DNA of 64,000 bases from Desmodus rotundus (taxonomy: Eukaryota; Chordata; Mammalia; Chiroptera; Phyllostomidae), in assembly GCF_022682495.2 (NCBI RefSeq), contig NC_071397.1, positions 7,655,082 to 7,719,081 of the forward strand, in the 5' to 3' direction. Below are positions 22,930-33,735 of this stretch, in pieces. The notes beneath the pieces were generated by a model, which had not been told where the DNA came from, did no database searches, and worked only from the letters and a program-made list of their open reading frames with translations. A program made the position numbers and the translations under genes. The stretch's first letter is position 1. Every line of letters starts with the position of its first letter.

Positions 22930-23085
22930 TTGTGTTTCTTAAGTGGTTCCCATACTTTATCTCTTTGGCGTATCCCCAGTTGAAGGGATTTTTATGTCGG
23001 TGTTATAGATGGAGCAAAGTCTCAGAGAGGTAAGGTGACTTGGGTAGAGCTAGGACTAGAATCCAGATCTTCTGGCCTCTACCCT
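22930..23085 (-). repeat. MIR SINE fragment
   Basis: Reverse MIR: gagcaaagtctcagagagg, taaggtgacttgggtagagc, then aatccagatcttctggcc. Confidence 0.75.
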
Positions 23086-23149
23086 CACTAGAATTTCAGA
23101 GACCAAACCCCTAGCTGTGGGATTGATAGGGGTGCTGCCCACCAGTGCT

Positions 23150-23290
23150 TCCCACACACCTGATTTCACTGGGTACAGGGCCATGATGCTGAATGCACAT
23201 CAGAGTCACTGGGGAACTTTAAAATCACTGATGCTCCGGTGTGTGCCACGCCAAGCTGACTCAGGATCTCCTAGAGAGGGGTTATACAAC
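23150..23290 (+). mobile_element. MER5/MER20-type hAT fragment
   Basis: Contains gcacatcagagtcactgggg, aactttaaaatcactgatgc and gctgactcaggatctcc, in the order of a MER5-like element. Ends are not clear. Confidence 0.6.
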
Positions 23291-24200
23291 TTCCCAGGGG
23301 ACTGCAGTGTGAAGCCAGGGCTGGCAAATGCTAGGGTCGGGGGGAGCCTCGGGCTTGGTCTCAGAACACCTGGTGTCACCGCTTGCCCACCCCGGTCTGC
23401 TCGGAGCTGTGCTGAGGCTGACAGGAGCTGGCTGCAGTGGATGGTTGGCAAAGTCTCGCTGTCAGAGGAGTGCTTGATGTTCTCATGGCTGCCGCCACCA
23501 CCAGCCCTGAAGGTCCCAGACGCTCCTCTTCCCAACCCCTCCCTCTGTAAACCCTCTTCCGTGTTTTTCTGGTGGGAAATAAACAATATCCTCACCTCAC
23601 TACTAAACTATCCAAACATATATAAAATTAACAAAGAGTTTGGTTCACCCTTCCTAGGAGGGAAAAAGCCACATTTCAGAAAAGAGGCAGGCCTGATGCA
23701 CAGTAAGCCCTTTACTCTGCTAATTATTTCTATCTTCAGAGGTGTCTCCAGCCAGAGCTTTTTGAGAGTGATGAAGAAATGACAAGTGGAGAAGTTAGTC
23801 ACCTCTGAAGGTTTTTGAATCTTCACGTGCAGAGCAAGAGGACAGGAAGAGAGGGTAGTGATACGATTTGAGACACTCTCGGAAGGTACCCCTAAAAAAC
23901 ATCTCTCAACACACAAACCTGCTGTGGGCTTTGAAAGTACACCATTAGAGACTCACTTGTTTGGTTCTTACACAGTTCCCTGTTGAACTACAAAAATTTC
24001 TGAAAGGGGTTATACCTTATACCTTGATATCTTAAAACACTATCGGATCATTCTCCTGGTTTGCAGCTCTCTTGGAGTAAGGCTTTGAAGAATTGTGCCA
24101 CAAGAGGCAGTTTGGAGAACAGGGACAAGAACAGGGGGCTAAGAAGGGAAAGTGGGCAGGCTCCTAGTCCTTACATGTATCCAGTACCTCATAGTTGGCT
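23290..24200. other. Intronic sequence, nothing recognised
   Basis: A long open stretch on the plus strand (to 23782) has no domain-like sequence and crosses into the hAT fragment, so it is not called a gene. Confidence 0.5.
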
Positions 24201-24204
24201 ACGA

Positions 24205-24395
24205 AAGATGCACTTTCCAATACATGGCCTCATTCAGTCCACATCACAACATATGAAATATGCAGAAAGGAAACTCTGTGCCCACTTCACAGATGAGAAA
24301 ACAGAGGCTGAGAACAGTGAAGTGATTTGTCCACGGGACCAGGACTAGTAAGTGGTGGAGCTGGAGTACAAACTCAGATTCTAGTCATGACAGCT
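24205..24395 (-). repeat. MIR SINE
   Basis: Reverse MIR: cacttcacagatgagaaaac, agaggctgagaacagtgaag, then gtggagctggagtacaaact. Confidence 0.85.
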
Positions 24396-24449
24396 GCCTT
24401 CTTATTTTCTCTATATTACTGGAAGTGTATTATGCCTACCTTTAAAAAA

Positions 24450-24800
24450 ACTACATTTCTCAGCTTCCCTTGCAGTCAGGTGTGACTGATTAGATATAAG
24501 GTGAAGTATTGTCTAGAGCTTCTCAGAATCCCCCCTTTTGCCCTCTTGCCCTTTGGCTTTTCATAGTTCCTGATGTGTAGAAAAGAGATGTGATGGCTAG
24601 AGCTCCAGCAGCCATTTTGCACTATGAGGTGATTTTCAGGACAGAAACTGTGCTGAGGATGGCAGAGCACAAAGACAAGTGGGTCCCCTGGTGGTCACGC
24701 TGCACAGAAAACTAGACGTAAACTCTCTTCCACTGTATTTCTTCTATACAACAGACTTACACCCTTGAGTTTAAGTCACATTAGGTTTTCATTCTAATTG
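24450..24800 (+). repeat. LTR-like ancient repeat, family not certain
   Basis: Contains actacatttctcagcttcc, gtgatggctagagctccagc, agccattttgcactatgagg and gtgattttcaggacagaaac. Same family as 49075-49440 and 57375-57930; probably a MaLR-type LTR. Confidence 0.6.
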
Positions 24801-25205
24801 CCTCTCTAGACTTTTGCTCCCAGCTTCATTTTTCTCTGTGATACCTCTAACAACATGGTCACTTCACGATGGCTCACCTGATGAGACATAGAACCCGGAA
24901 ATCTTCATCTCGACCATTTCTGCTAGCTGGTCTCAGGGAGCTGTTTCTGAGTGGGACCCAAGGTTCTCACTGGCACCCCTGTTCCCCTTTGCTCCAACAT
25001 TGCTGAGCCTTAGAAATGTGAGGGAAGACACTAAAGCTGAAAGAGAAATCCCATCAGACTCCCAGTGGCTTATCCCATTTTTCCCAGGAAGACAAATAAC
25101 AGGTAGTGCTCTCAGCCCAAGTCTTCAGCCTTAACAAAACCTCCATGGGGTGTAACTGAGGTCCGCCTCCCAGCATGGTACGTGCACATTGGAGGCCCCA
25201 TGTCT
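24800..25205. other. Intronic sequence, nothing recognised
   Basis: No repeat or exon recognised. Confidence 0.45.
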
Positions 25206-25209
25206 AGCC

Positions 25210-25335
25210 TGTTTTGTAGAACCTTGCGAAATTGGTTCAGTTCGTTTGAGACTGGTTTTACCATCCATGAAACGGGCATAATATTTGTCCTGTCCATCCC
25301 TACTTGTGGATGTCAGGTTTTAACAATCAAACAGT
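25210..25335 (+). repeat. MIR SINE fragment
   Basis: Weak forward MIR words: gactggttttaccatccatg, aaacgggcataatatttgtc. Confidence 0.45.
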
Positions 25336-28040
25336 ATGCAAGAAATTTAGAAATATTTAGAAAAGTAAAATCCAAGGCAGGCTGATTTTGATTTCGGCGC
25401 CAACCAAGGAATTGCTGAGGAGTTTCCCTCCCTACTAATCCACCAATCCCAAGTTCCTCCTTTATACCCTGTTCTTCCTCTGCCTGTGGGAGCTCCATCG
25501 ACCCTTTCAGCAGCAGCTGAGATGTCTGGAGAAGCAGCCAAATCAAAGACTTCCCAAATAGGTGGCAGGTCCTGGACCTGCCATGCCCCCTCCCTTTAAG
25601 CACACCTGTCCCTAGCAAGTTTCTCCCCATATCCGCAAGATCCCAGGTTCAGCAGTAAATTTCCCTCCACCCCATGGAAAAGGCAGCTATATCTTCATGG
25701 GGAGGGAGCAAATCTCCACTGAAGTGTTGATTCATGGGGTGGGAACTGAATCTGCTTTCTTGTCCTTTCCTCAGATGGGAGACAGAGCAAGAGTAAAAGA
25801 TGCTTCCTACCAGCCCTGAAACACTCGGTAGGGTAGGTCAGTCTCCCCAGCGTAGGGGGCATGGCTGAGAATCGTGGAAGAATATAGGATGGAAAGGGAG
25901 ACCTACATCTAGACTCGGGGACTGCTCTCTCCCTCCATCTGCAAGGTTTGTCTTTTCATAATCCCTCACTTTCCCCTACACGGAGATAACGGCAGGCTAA
26001 TAAGCACCACAAAGGCAAGGCCGCATCCTGGCTAATTCCACACTGTGCTTTGGAAGCATGCTTGCTGTTCCCCTGGCCCTCCTGGGGACTGTTCCAACAT
26101 CACGCCTGGTGACAGATGTTCTTGATGACTCTTGGAGACAAGTGTTTGTGAATGTCACTTGGACTGATAATAACATGCAGGGCACTTAATTTTCCATGTC
26201 ACACCAGGGAGGAAGCAGAGCTGGGGTGGGCTGCTGCGTTTTTTGGGTCAGTAGAGGGAACCCCTTCTTTCTGACTCCATTCTGGCCATCCTTTCTCTTC
26301 CCTTTATTGTCCCCTCCTCCCTCTGACATTGTCCCCATTAATGTAGGCCCCTCCCTGCAAGGGCAGGTTCTAGGGCTGAGAGATGGGAGAGTCTACCCTC
26401 CCTAGTCATATGGGAAACAGGACCCACCTGTGGACTGTGTGTACCCAGCATGACCCAGGGCCTGCCTGCAGGGCTCAGCAGTGTGTACTCAGGGAAGGCG
26501 AATGTCTCGGGAAGTCAGCAAGAACCATTAGATAATTAGAGAGCTAACATCTGGCAAAAGAGCAAGACACCATTTCATAGCCAAATCCAAATCCTGAGTT
26601 ATCCATGATTTGCGATTATCCAGGCTGCTGCTCTCCCTGGCGTGCAGAATAGAACCTGATACTTTCAGAAGTGGCTCACAACTCCCAAGGTTTCTGTGGG
26701 ACCTTGGCGTGAGTCAATGGTGACTTGTCAGTGACTTGTGTCCAGGTCTGGCTGCACAATATGAGCCATTGCCAAAGTCCCTGTCTGTGTCTTCAGGCCC
26801 TGGGACTCAAAACCTAATGAGACAGGGCTCCCTAACCATGAGAGGTAAGATGCTTTAGTGGCCCCAGCTCGCAAAAACAGGTGGATTTAGCAATTGTGGT
26901 AACCATGTTGTCTGGATCCTGGGATTATAAAAGTCTTAAACAGAGTCACAGACTGTCAGGGCTGGACTCGTCTAAGTCACATATTAAATTCAGGCTGCCC
27001 GCTTGGGAGCCCTGGCACAGAGTCAGCCGGGTTCTGTCTGAACCCTTCTGGCCCAGGCAGCTGACAACTTAGTGGCAGCTCTTATTTATTCTGCTGTTAG
27101 GCAGCTCTGATGTTCATTTCCATTCTGTTCAGTTCACCAAATGTTGACTTGGTAGCTGTTGTGGGCCAGGACTTCCTGGGAGCTGCAGGGTCCAGAGCTG
27201 AGTACACAAGAATAGCACATGCTAGAGAGGGAGAAAGATACGAAGCCAAATCATCCCACAGCCAGAGAGAGAGCTATGAGAGAGAGGGGCATGGGAAGCT
27301 GTTGCTGTTGGAATTTTTTCTTGTATTGGGCCGATGCCTGCTCTCTCTCTCTTGTGTGTGGATGTGTGTGTTTTCTTCTCTTCTGCTCATGGAAGTTCTT
27401 TGAACAAGTTAAGGGTGCTATGCTTTCTTTTCTAAGTCCTGCCATCTCCAAGGTAACCCTTGCCCATCACACATAAGCTTCCGGCATCACATTCTCATCA
27501 CTTGATCACTGGATACAGTGCAGTTGGTAAAAGATGACTCTTAAGGCTGCATCATCTCTAGTAAACATATCACAGCTCTGTTCTGACCAGTGTGAATGAT
27601 TCAGTGATTAAAATCGTAACCTCCCATATGCGATCTGAGCCCTTTGCTTCTGTTAACACAACCGAAAACTGCAGGAGTTTTCTTAGCAGCTCCATCACTT
27701 TGTGGCCAGGATGTCTTTGAGATCAGCTACAACTCTGAGCCTGCGCCACACAAAATTCCAGTAGAGCCAGATTTTCCTCACCTTGGACTCAGGCAATTGA
27801 GTCCCTGAGCCAAAAGGAACACCCTTTCCTGTGTTGTTATTCATGTCGATACACTGCGCGGTACCGTGATGGAGGCAGGCGTGGAGGCACGAGGCAGAGG
27901 CGTTCCTGGGTGTTCACATCCATTTATTAATCAATCTGGTTATTGGCCAGTTATAAGTCCACTTTATCAGTTTCCGTTTCTCCATTTTGTTCCAAACACA
28001 GGGGGAGATTTTGTCGAATGCCCCATTCAATTGTGATGGG
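25335..28040. other. Intronic sequence, largely unrecognised
   Basis: About 2.7 kb without a confident repeat. Small features: a GA patch near 27225-27290 and tctctctctcttgtgtgtg near 27340-27360. The absence of repeats makes it a place to look for conserved blocks, e.g. 26520-26560. Confidence 0.4.
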
Positions 28041-28044
28041 CTGT

Positions 28045-28255
28045 TTAGGGCAGTGAGTCTCAGCCATTGGAAACTCCTGCGATGTCTTCCAAGTGTACTT
28101 ATCACCCCAGAGATTCCAGTCCTCTTCCCCGTGGAGACTCATGGGGACGGGCCTAGTGGAGAATCATGGTACAAAGAGGGATGTCACTGAGCAGTGTTGC
28201 CCTCCTGAATGACAAGCAGGCAGATTGAAACGTTGAGAACTACTGGCCACTGTGT
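28045..28255 (+). mobile_element. hAT non-autonomous element (MER5/MER20-like)
   Basis: Starts cagtgagtctcagccattgg and ends gaaacgttgagaactactgg. These ends are inverted repeats of the GTTCTCAA type seen in hAT-Charlie elements. Confidence 0.7.
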
Positions 28256-28985
28256 CCCCTGAAGACAGCTCACTACCTCGGCAGGATTTGCGCCCTGTGA
28301 ACCCAGGTCCAGTCCTGGCAATCAGCATTCTTTTCCAGGAGCTTATAGCCGTCTGCCGAAAAATTCTTTCTAGAATTTGGAATGCCCGTGTCCAGCCTAG
28401 CATCCTATGGTATTCTGGGTGTTCTTTGCAGAGTAGAACATCTTCCCATCTCCCATCTCAGGCACTTCCCTTTCTGTCCATGCTGCCTCTGGATCACTTC
28501 CTGGGCTTGGGATCCTCATCTAGTGTTCCTTCAGACCTAGAAGTGACCCCTGGGCCCTGGGGACCAGTCTGGCAGTGTGAGGCATCTCTGCTGAGCTACG
28601 GTTCCCTCTCCTTAGTATTAGTCTTGTCCTTCCCAGGTTGCCTAGATTTGAATTCTCTCTCTGCTCCTAAACCCCCCGCCCCACCCCACCATATAACAAT
28701 ATGCAAAAATAGCTAACATGTTGGGCTTTGTTAATCACATTGTATTTGCTGGAACTCCTCAACTCTGCGTGAAAAAAAAAAAGCCTTAGACAACATGTAA
28801 ATGAATTTATATAAGAAACTTGCCTCAGGCAAGTTTCTACCATATAAAATGCGGTAGAAGCACAGTCTGGCCTCCTGGGGTTTTATGAAAACGAAGTGAG
28901 TTATGCATAAAGGCTTTAGAAGAGTTCCCAGTGCAAGAAAGCTCTCAGTGCAGATTTGCACCTTGAAGCAGGTCCTCCAATAATA
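28255..28985. other. Intronic sequence; perfect hairpin inside
   Basis: Mostly unrecognised. A perfect inverted repeat lies at 28814-28838 (separate entry), in an AT-rich 250-base block. Confidence 0.5.
28814..28838. repeat. Perfect hairpin, 11-bp arms, 3-base loop
   Basis: Left arm agaaacttgcc, loop tca, right arm ggcaagtttct. All 11 pairs match. Confidence 0.97.
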
Positions 28986-29155
28986 GTGTCTTTTCGTTAT
29001 AGTATCGATAGATGCTGCAGGAACTTAACTCTTGTGCGTATGTATCCATTAGTCTAAGGCGAAATTGGTCTGGCTATACGTTGTATTGCTCAAAGTCACA
29101 GAACCTATGGCTGACGCTAAGTGGGGACCGACTATATTGTTGCAATTGTTCTTGC
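28985..29155 (+). repeat. Unassigned ancient repeat, copy B
   Basis: Blocks agatgctgcaggaactta, ggcgaaattggtctggctat and cagaacctatggctgacgct align in order with the copy at 9830-9970. Confidence 0.6.
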
Positions 29156-29490
29156 CGGGGAGGGTGGAGGCATATTGGAAATTGCTTGGCCTTGCCTGCC
29201 GGCTTTGTCTAGTCTCCTGCAACATTGTTCTCAAACAGCAGACCTTTGTCATTTTTCTCTTCTTGCTCTAAACATGGATGAAAAGCCCTTGTTGGCTGCC
29301 TTTAGCTCTCTCTGAACGGTGTGTGCTCCTCTTTAATATTCATCTTTGGATACAAGCCTTTCTTTCTTTCTTTCATACACTTTCCTGTCAAAGTCGGAGC
29401 ATATCAGAAAGCCATTGGTGTATTTTCCTCCTTATGGGAACAATTTGTTTCTAAAAATGCACAGTTTCTTTCTCTGAGTCTCCTGTTTCT
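29155..29490. other. Intronic sequence, nothing recognised
   Basis: Short (TTTC)n run at 29361-29374. Otherwise unremarkable. Confidence 0.45.
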
Positions 29491-29494
29491 CTGG

Positions 29495-29670
29495 AGCCAG
29501 AGTCGTGGGCAGGGAAGCAGGGCCATGGTGACTGAGTTGGAAGCAAGAAGGCCTGGGCTCATTTAGTCCTGCCTCTTTCTGGCTGTGCAGCCCCAGAGAG
29601 TCGTTTCATTCTCTCGGCCTCTGTACTTCTTGGCACGTCCAGGAGAATTAAATGAGATGTTGCCTGTAGA
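29495..29670 (+). repeat. MIR SINE
   Basis: Forward MIR: aggcctgggctcatttagt, cctctttctggctgtgcag, then ggagaattaaatgagatg. Confidence 0.7.
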
Positions 29671-29849
29671 GCTGCATGTCACACACACACAAGAGGGCAG
29701 TCGTGCTGGCTAGTGCTTGCTACATATGCAGCACTTTGACCTTTTGCTGTAAACTGTTGGAAGTCTGTTTACTTAAAGCCTGAATTGTGTATCGAACCTT
29801 CCTCTTCCACTTCATTCCCCAGGCTGGCAGACAAGATGATGGGCTTACT

Positions 29850-30000
29850 CTCACCATTACTATTACTACATTACTATTACTACCACCAAAGATAAAATAA
29901 CTTGTGTTCCTTGAACACTTCCTACGTGCCCATGCTATTTGGGGAGCTTTCGTGCCGTATCCCTGTTAATCCTCATTGTGCTCTAAGAGCAACTCAGCAT
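29850..30000 (-). repeat. Trinucleotide-rich patch and MIR fragment
   Basis: Imperfect (TTACTA)n at 29855-29885, then reverse MIR words cttgaacacttcctacgtgc and ctgttaatcctcattgtg. Confidence 0.6.
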
Positions 30001-30270
30001 CTTTTTAAAAAATTCCAAGACCTCTGATACTTCTGCTTTATTTATATTTATAAACCTAGTGTCCCCAGGACCTTGATTGACTTCAGGCTCCTCATAGCTC
30101 CAACCCCTCTGGTGACCCTCCCAGAGTTCCTGGGACCCCCGGGAGGCTGCCATGTTGGCAGCCTCAGTAGGCCGCCCCCTTGATGCCAACATCCCCCCCC
30201 CAAACTTCAGTTCCCTTCCTCCTGGGCCTGTGCAAGCCTCCGAGCTGGTAGCTTTTCCCCTTCACACTTT
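30000..30270. other. Intronic sequence, nothing recognised
   Basis: C-rich patch with a 9-base C run near 30193. No gene supported. Confidence 0.4.
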
Positions 30271-30955
30271 TTATCAAAGTCAAGACCATGTAATAAATTC
30301 ACAAGTGAAGCAATATACATATTTTTAAAAGGTCAATCTCATAAGTTATCAAAGAAATGCAAATTACAATAAGTTCCATTTTCCACCTATAAAATTGGCA
30401 AAGATGCAAGCAGTTACATATTCAATGATCGGCAGAGGTGTGGTCAGAGTGGGCGCTGTCACCTTCTAATGGTGAGAGGGTAAATAAATATTCATGTGCA
30501 ATATGTAAGTGTTATACTCTGCTCGTTAAACCGGTAATTCAATTCCTAGGAAAATATGCTGAGAAAATCATTGAAGCTGCACAAATAAATTTATGTATAA
30601 AGATATTCATCGCAGCATTACTTTTAATATTAAAAGATGGTAAACAACCTAAATGTCCAACAATAGAAGATTGGTTAAATAAATTATGGTACAGACAAGT
30701 GAAAAATATGTTAACACCGTAGGAACTAAGCCAGCTGTAATGCTGAGTGGAGAAATTAAGAAACAAAAGTGCACACTAGAATGATCATAAATATTGCTTT
30801 GAATTGAAATAAAATGGAAAGGCTAAAGGCTTTTGATTAATTTTGAGTAGTGGGATTGCAGGTAATTCTTATTTCCCTCTTTATCATTTCTCTCTATTTT
30901 CCAAATTTGCTACAAAGACTATTACTTGTGTAAATAAAAAATATACATATGTATG
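30270..30955 (+). repeat. Ancient L1 LINE (L1M/HAL1-like) 3' region
   Basis: Colinear L1 words: gaaatgcaaattacaataag, aaagatattcatcgcagcat, aacaacctaaatgtccaaca, ttggttaaataaattatgg and tttccaaatttgctacaaag. Non-coding and decayed. Confidence 0.85.
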
Positions 30956-31335
30956 TTTAAGTTTAATTATATCTGTATGCATCTATGTATCTCTATGCAT
31001 CTAGAGATCTGTGTATCTTTCTACACATGTATACATGCATTATTTAAGTTCTAATGCTGCTTCCTCTCCATCCTGAGAAATGAAGCTGCTCTCCAGATGA
31101 ACCAGGTGAAGGAAATTCCACATAAGCACATGCCAGGTAAGGGAGTGTACCTGCTTCTCTCCCACACCTTCCCATCTGAGACTCACCCACTTAGGAGGCC
31201 AGAGCTGGAAGAAACTTCAACAACAGATCAGTGCAAGGTATTTGTGGGGCTTTCGATATAGCTGAGCCTGAAGCAGATCTTTGCGTTTTCAATTACATGA
31301 GCAGTCATGTTCCCTCTTCCTTTGTTTGTTTTTTT
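30955..31335. other. Intronic sequence with TATG-rich low complexity
   Basis: Interrupted ATGTATG/CATCTATG words at 30945-31045. The rest is not recognised. Confidence 0.5.
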
Positions 31336-31339
31336 TTAA

Positions 31340-31490
31340 GCCAGTATGACTTGGGTTCAACTACCTACAACCAAGTGTCCAGACTAAGTTACGGATGGGT
31401 TACCCATATTTTCCAGATGAGGAAAACTGAGGCAGCCCAGGAGAATTACATAACTCACATGTGGCCAAGCCATGATCTGAATTCTACTCT
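31340..31490 (-). repeat. MIR SINE fragment
   Basis: Reverse MIR: attttccagatgaggaaaac, tgaggcagcccaggagaatt, then catgatctgaattctactc. Confidence 0.65.
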
Positions 31491-31923
31491 TTCTCACCTC
31501 AAGGCCTTAATCACGACGGCATCTGAGTCCGTGTGAAGGCCAGATTCACTTCTCCTTGGAGGAGTCAGGCCCTTTGGCCAAGAGGTCCACTCATTGTCCA
31601 TGCATACTCTCTAGCTGCGGCTCAAAACAGGAAGTTCTGCTGCTGCTGCTCAAAGCCATACGACCACCTACCAGAGCCACACCCCTGGGGCCCGGTCCTC
31701 CTACATACAGATCTTCTCGGGTTGCCCATGTAGGTTCCTCTCTTCTCTTCTTAAACACGTAGATGGTCTTTCTATCTCCTCTTACCTGCACGAATGGCGT
31801 GGCTTGTCCCAGGATCCCTACAGGCACCTTTGGGGAACAGGGCCTTAGGTGGCAACAGCTCAAAGCCCCCCCAGCACCCCCTGCTTCCCCAGCCAGACCC
31901 CTCCCTGCCTTTGCACAGTCCCA
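31490..31923. other. Intron next to the LRFN2 donor, nothing recognised
   Basis: GC-rich sequence flanking the exon. No extra exon or repeat recognised. Confidence 0.45.
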
Positions 31924-31933
31924 GCTCACCTGT
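31924..31933 (-). other. LRFN2: Splice donor of LRFN2 coding exon
   Basis: On the minus strand the junction reads ACAG|GTGAGC, a near-consensus U2-type 5' splice site. Reading through would give an immediate TGA at 31928-31926, so splicing is needed to continue the FN3 domain. The intron starts in phase 2. Confidence 0.93.
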
Positions 31934-33329
31934 AAATCAGTACCTCATCGTCGGAGCAGTTGTACTGCAGCTGATACATCTTCACCCGGGGCGCTGACTT
32001 GCTGACCGACCACTTCACCAGGGCCGAGGTGGTGGTCACATCAGACACAAGGACAGCCCGTTCTGGGGGGCTTTTGGGAGGCTCCCCACCCTCACTGCCT
32101 CCCCCTCCACGGCTGGTCTTGCTAGAGCCAGTGATGTCTGAGAGGCGGGACTTAGGGGGCGCTGTGCGGCTGGTGCTATTGCTGAGGTGTGGCAACTGGA
32201 CAATGGAGACCTCCACAGTGGCCGTGGCCTCCCCAGCAGCATTGGCAGCAATGCAGGTAAAGGCACCACTGTCCTGAGACGTGGTGATGATGATGTCCAG
32301 GGTGCCGTTGTTGTACACGGCAGTCCTTGAAGAGTTCCCCACCAGGTGGTCATCTGGGGCCACCCAGTGGATGAGGGGGCTGGGGTCCCCAATGGCCTTG
32401 CACTTGAGTGTGGCTGCCTGGCCTTCCAGGACCAGAAGCTTGTGCGTGTGCTGGGTGATGAGAGGCGGCTCGCACACGAACTCCTCCTCACGCACATGCC
32501 AGAAGTAACGGCCCTTGAGGCCCCCTGGGGAGCCACAGGTCTCCAGGTCATCATCCCGCTCAAGCCGCCGCAGCCAGAGAAGCTCACAGTTGCAGTGCAG
32601 TGGGTTCCCCCCAAAACTAAAGGACAAGGGTGGGGCAAAGGGCGTGGCGATTAGAGCAGAGGCTTGGGAACGGGCAAAGATGGGGTCTGGGGGCAGCTTC
32701 TGCAGCCGGTTGGAGGTGAGGTCCAGGCGGGCCAGTTTCTGCAGGTCAGCAAAGGTGCCCTCGGCAATGTGATCCAACAGGTTGTGGTCCAGGCTCAGCT
32801 GGTGCAGGTTGACCATGCGCCGCACGGAGCCCCAGGGCAGGCCATGCAGGTTGTTGTAGGAGAGGTCCAGATCTTCCAATGTCAGCAGGAAGTCTTCAAA
32901 GGCATCGTCGGCGATGCCACCCAGCTGGTTGTTGTTCACGATGAGATGCTGCAGGTTGACCAGGCCACGCAGGGTGTCCTCCCCGAGGCTAGGGAGCCGG
33001 TTGCTGTCTAGGTGCAGGGAGCGGAGGCTCTCGAGGTCCAGGAAGGAGAAGGGCTGGATGTGGCTGATGGTGTTCCTGGACAGGGTCAGGTCCACCAGCC
33101 CTGTCATGTTGGCGAAGTCCTGGCGGCCGATGTGGATGATGAAGTTGCCGCCCAGACGCAGCTCCACCGTCCTCCGGTCAATGTCAGGGGGTACAAAGAG
33201 CAGCCCCTTGGACGGGCACAAGGTCCCCAGCGACTCAGACAGATTCTGGCAGACACAGTACTTGGGGCAGGCGTCCACCACGGCAAACGCCATGCCAAAT
33301 GCCAGCAGGCCACCAAGCAGGGTCTCCAT
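31930..33329 (-). CDS. LRFN2: LRFN2 (SALM1), first coding exon, residues 1-467, partial
   Basis: Synaptic adhesion-like molecule: a single-pass postsynaptic membrane protein that in known family members organises excitatory synapses and binds PSD-95-type scaffolds. The frame starts at the ATG at 33329 and runs 466 codons plus two bases to the donor at 31930/31929. Residues 1-20 form a signal peptide ending VVDA before CPKYC. An LRR N-cap has Cys 21, 25, 27 and 38. Seven leucine-rich repeats span about 55-218, and the LRR C-cap ([12 protein letters not shown]) spans 241-289. The Ig-like domain covers 290-378 with Cys310 and Cys359 and a DSGAFTC motif. A Gly/Ser/Pro linker follows (about 379-420), then the first half of an FN3 domain ending DDEVLIYR. 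N-glycosylation sequons lie at N29, N74, N332, N341, N384 and N457. The sequence matches mammalian LRFN2 almost throughout, as I remember it. The next exon should carry the rest of FN3, the membrane helix, the tail and a C-terminal PDZ ligand; it is absent here. An upstream in-frame ATG at 33428 lies in the intron and was rejected. Confidence 0.97.
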
Positions 33330-33354
33330 GGTCTGGTCACTCAGGCTGTGGAGC
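31930..33354 (-). other. LRFN2: LRFN2 exon (end of 5' UTR plus first coding exon)
   Basis: This is the transcribed exon implied by the splice signals. It opens with 25 untranslated bases (33330-33354) just before the ATG, so most of the 5' UTR must come from an upstream exon. It ends after the first two bases of an Arg codon (AG|G). The exon is clearly GC-richer than its flanks. The sequence is unbroken, with no frameshift or stop. That, together with intact splice sites, argues for a functional gene rather than a retrocopy. Confidence 0.93.
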
Positions 33355-33380
33355 CTGGAAGAGAGGGATACAAGGTCAAG
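33355..33380 (-). other. LRFN2: Splice acceptor of LRFN2 coding exon
   Basis: On the minus strand a pyrimidine tract (TATCCCTCTCTTCCAG) ends in AG at 33356-33355, and the exon begins GCTCC at 33354. The start codon lies 25 bases into the exon. Confidence 0.9.
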
Positions 33381-33529
33381 GTCAGGAGGGGACTTCCTAA
33401 CACCCCTGTCCAGAGCTTCCTCCCTCACAGTAACAGATGCCTTGGGGAGCAGCCATGAATGTCATCTGCTCATTGCGAAGTGTAATCTCTTCTACCAATC
33501 ACTGTAACACAGGTCTACTTTTTCTTTTT

Positions 33530-33735
33530 TCCTTAGCTCTTACCACTTTCTAACAGACTATTTAATTTACTTATTAATTATTGTTGTGGAATGTTTTCTC
33601 TCTCCCCACTAGAATGTCGGCTCCAGGAGGGCAGGTCCCTTTGCCTGTTTTGATAATTGCTGTATCCCAAGCACCTAGAGCAGTGCCTGAAACACAGTAG
33701 GTGCTCAATATGTGTATGCTGGATAGATGGAGGAT
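33530..33735 (+). repeat. L2 LINE 3' end
   Basis: Contains tttaatttacttattaatta, ccactagaatgtcggctcca, ggagggcaggtccctttgcc and gtaggtgctcaatatgtg, the classical end of L2. Confidence 0.88.

Larger units (their letters stand above)
1..31929 (-). other. LRFN2: LRFN2 intron downstream of the coding exon (partial)
   Basis: Everything left of the donor is non-coding and full of old repeats. I looked for the next LRFN2 exon (rest of FN3, membrane helix, proline- and serine-rich tail) and did not find it. The intron therefore probably runs past position 1. This is inference from the gene structure known in other mammals, where LRFN2 has long introns and few exons. Confidence 0.8.

Noticed and set aside
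23117..23782. 221-codon open frame on the plus strand
   Set aside because: Begins inside a hAT fragment; no recognisable domain, splice context or protein-like composition.
1..31929. Next LRFN2 exon (membrane helix and tail)
   Set aside because: No minus-strand frame with the expected FN3 remainder, transmembrane helix or C-terminal tail was found; probably outside the window.
32036..32638. 200-codon alternative frame on the minus strand inside the LRFN2 exon
   Set aside because: A shadow frame of the true LRFN2 coding sequence.
33330..33428. In-frame N-terminal extension of LRFN2 starting at 33428
   Set aside because: It runs through a strong splice acceptor at 33355 and the known protein starts with METLL followed by a signal peptide.
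32914..33507. 197-codon open frame on the plus strand, antisense to LRFN2
   Set aside because: It overlaps the GC-rich LRFN2 exon in the opposite direction; long antisense frames are expected there and the composition is Ser/Arg-rich noise.
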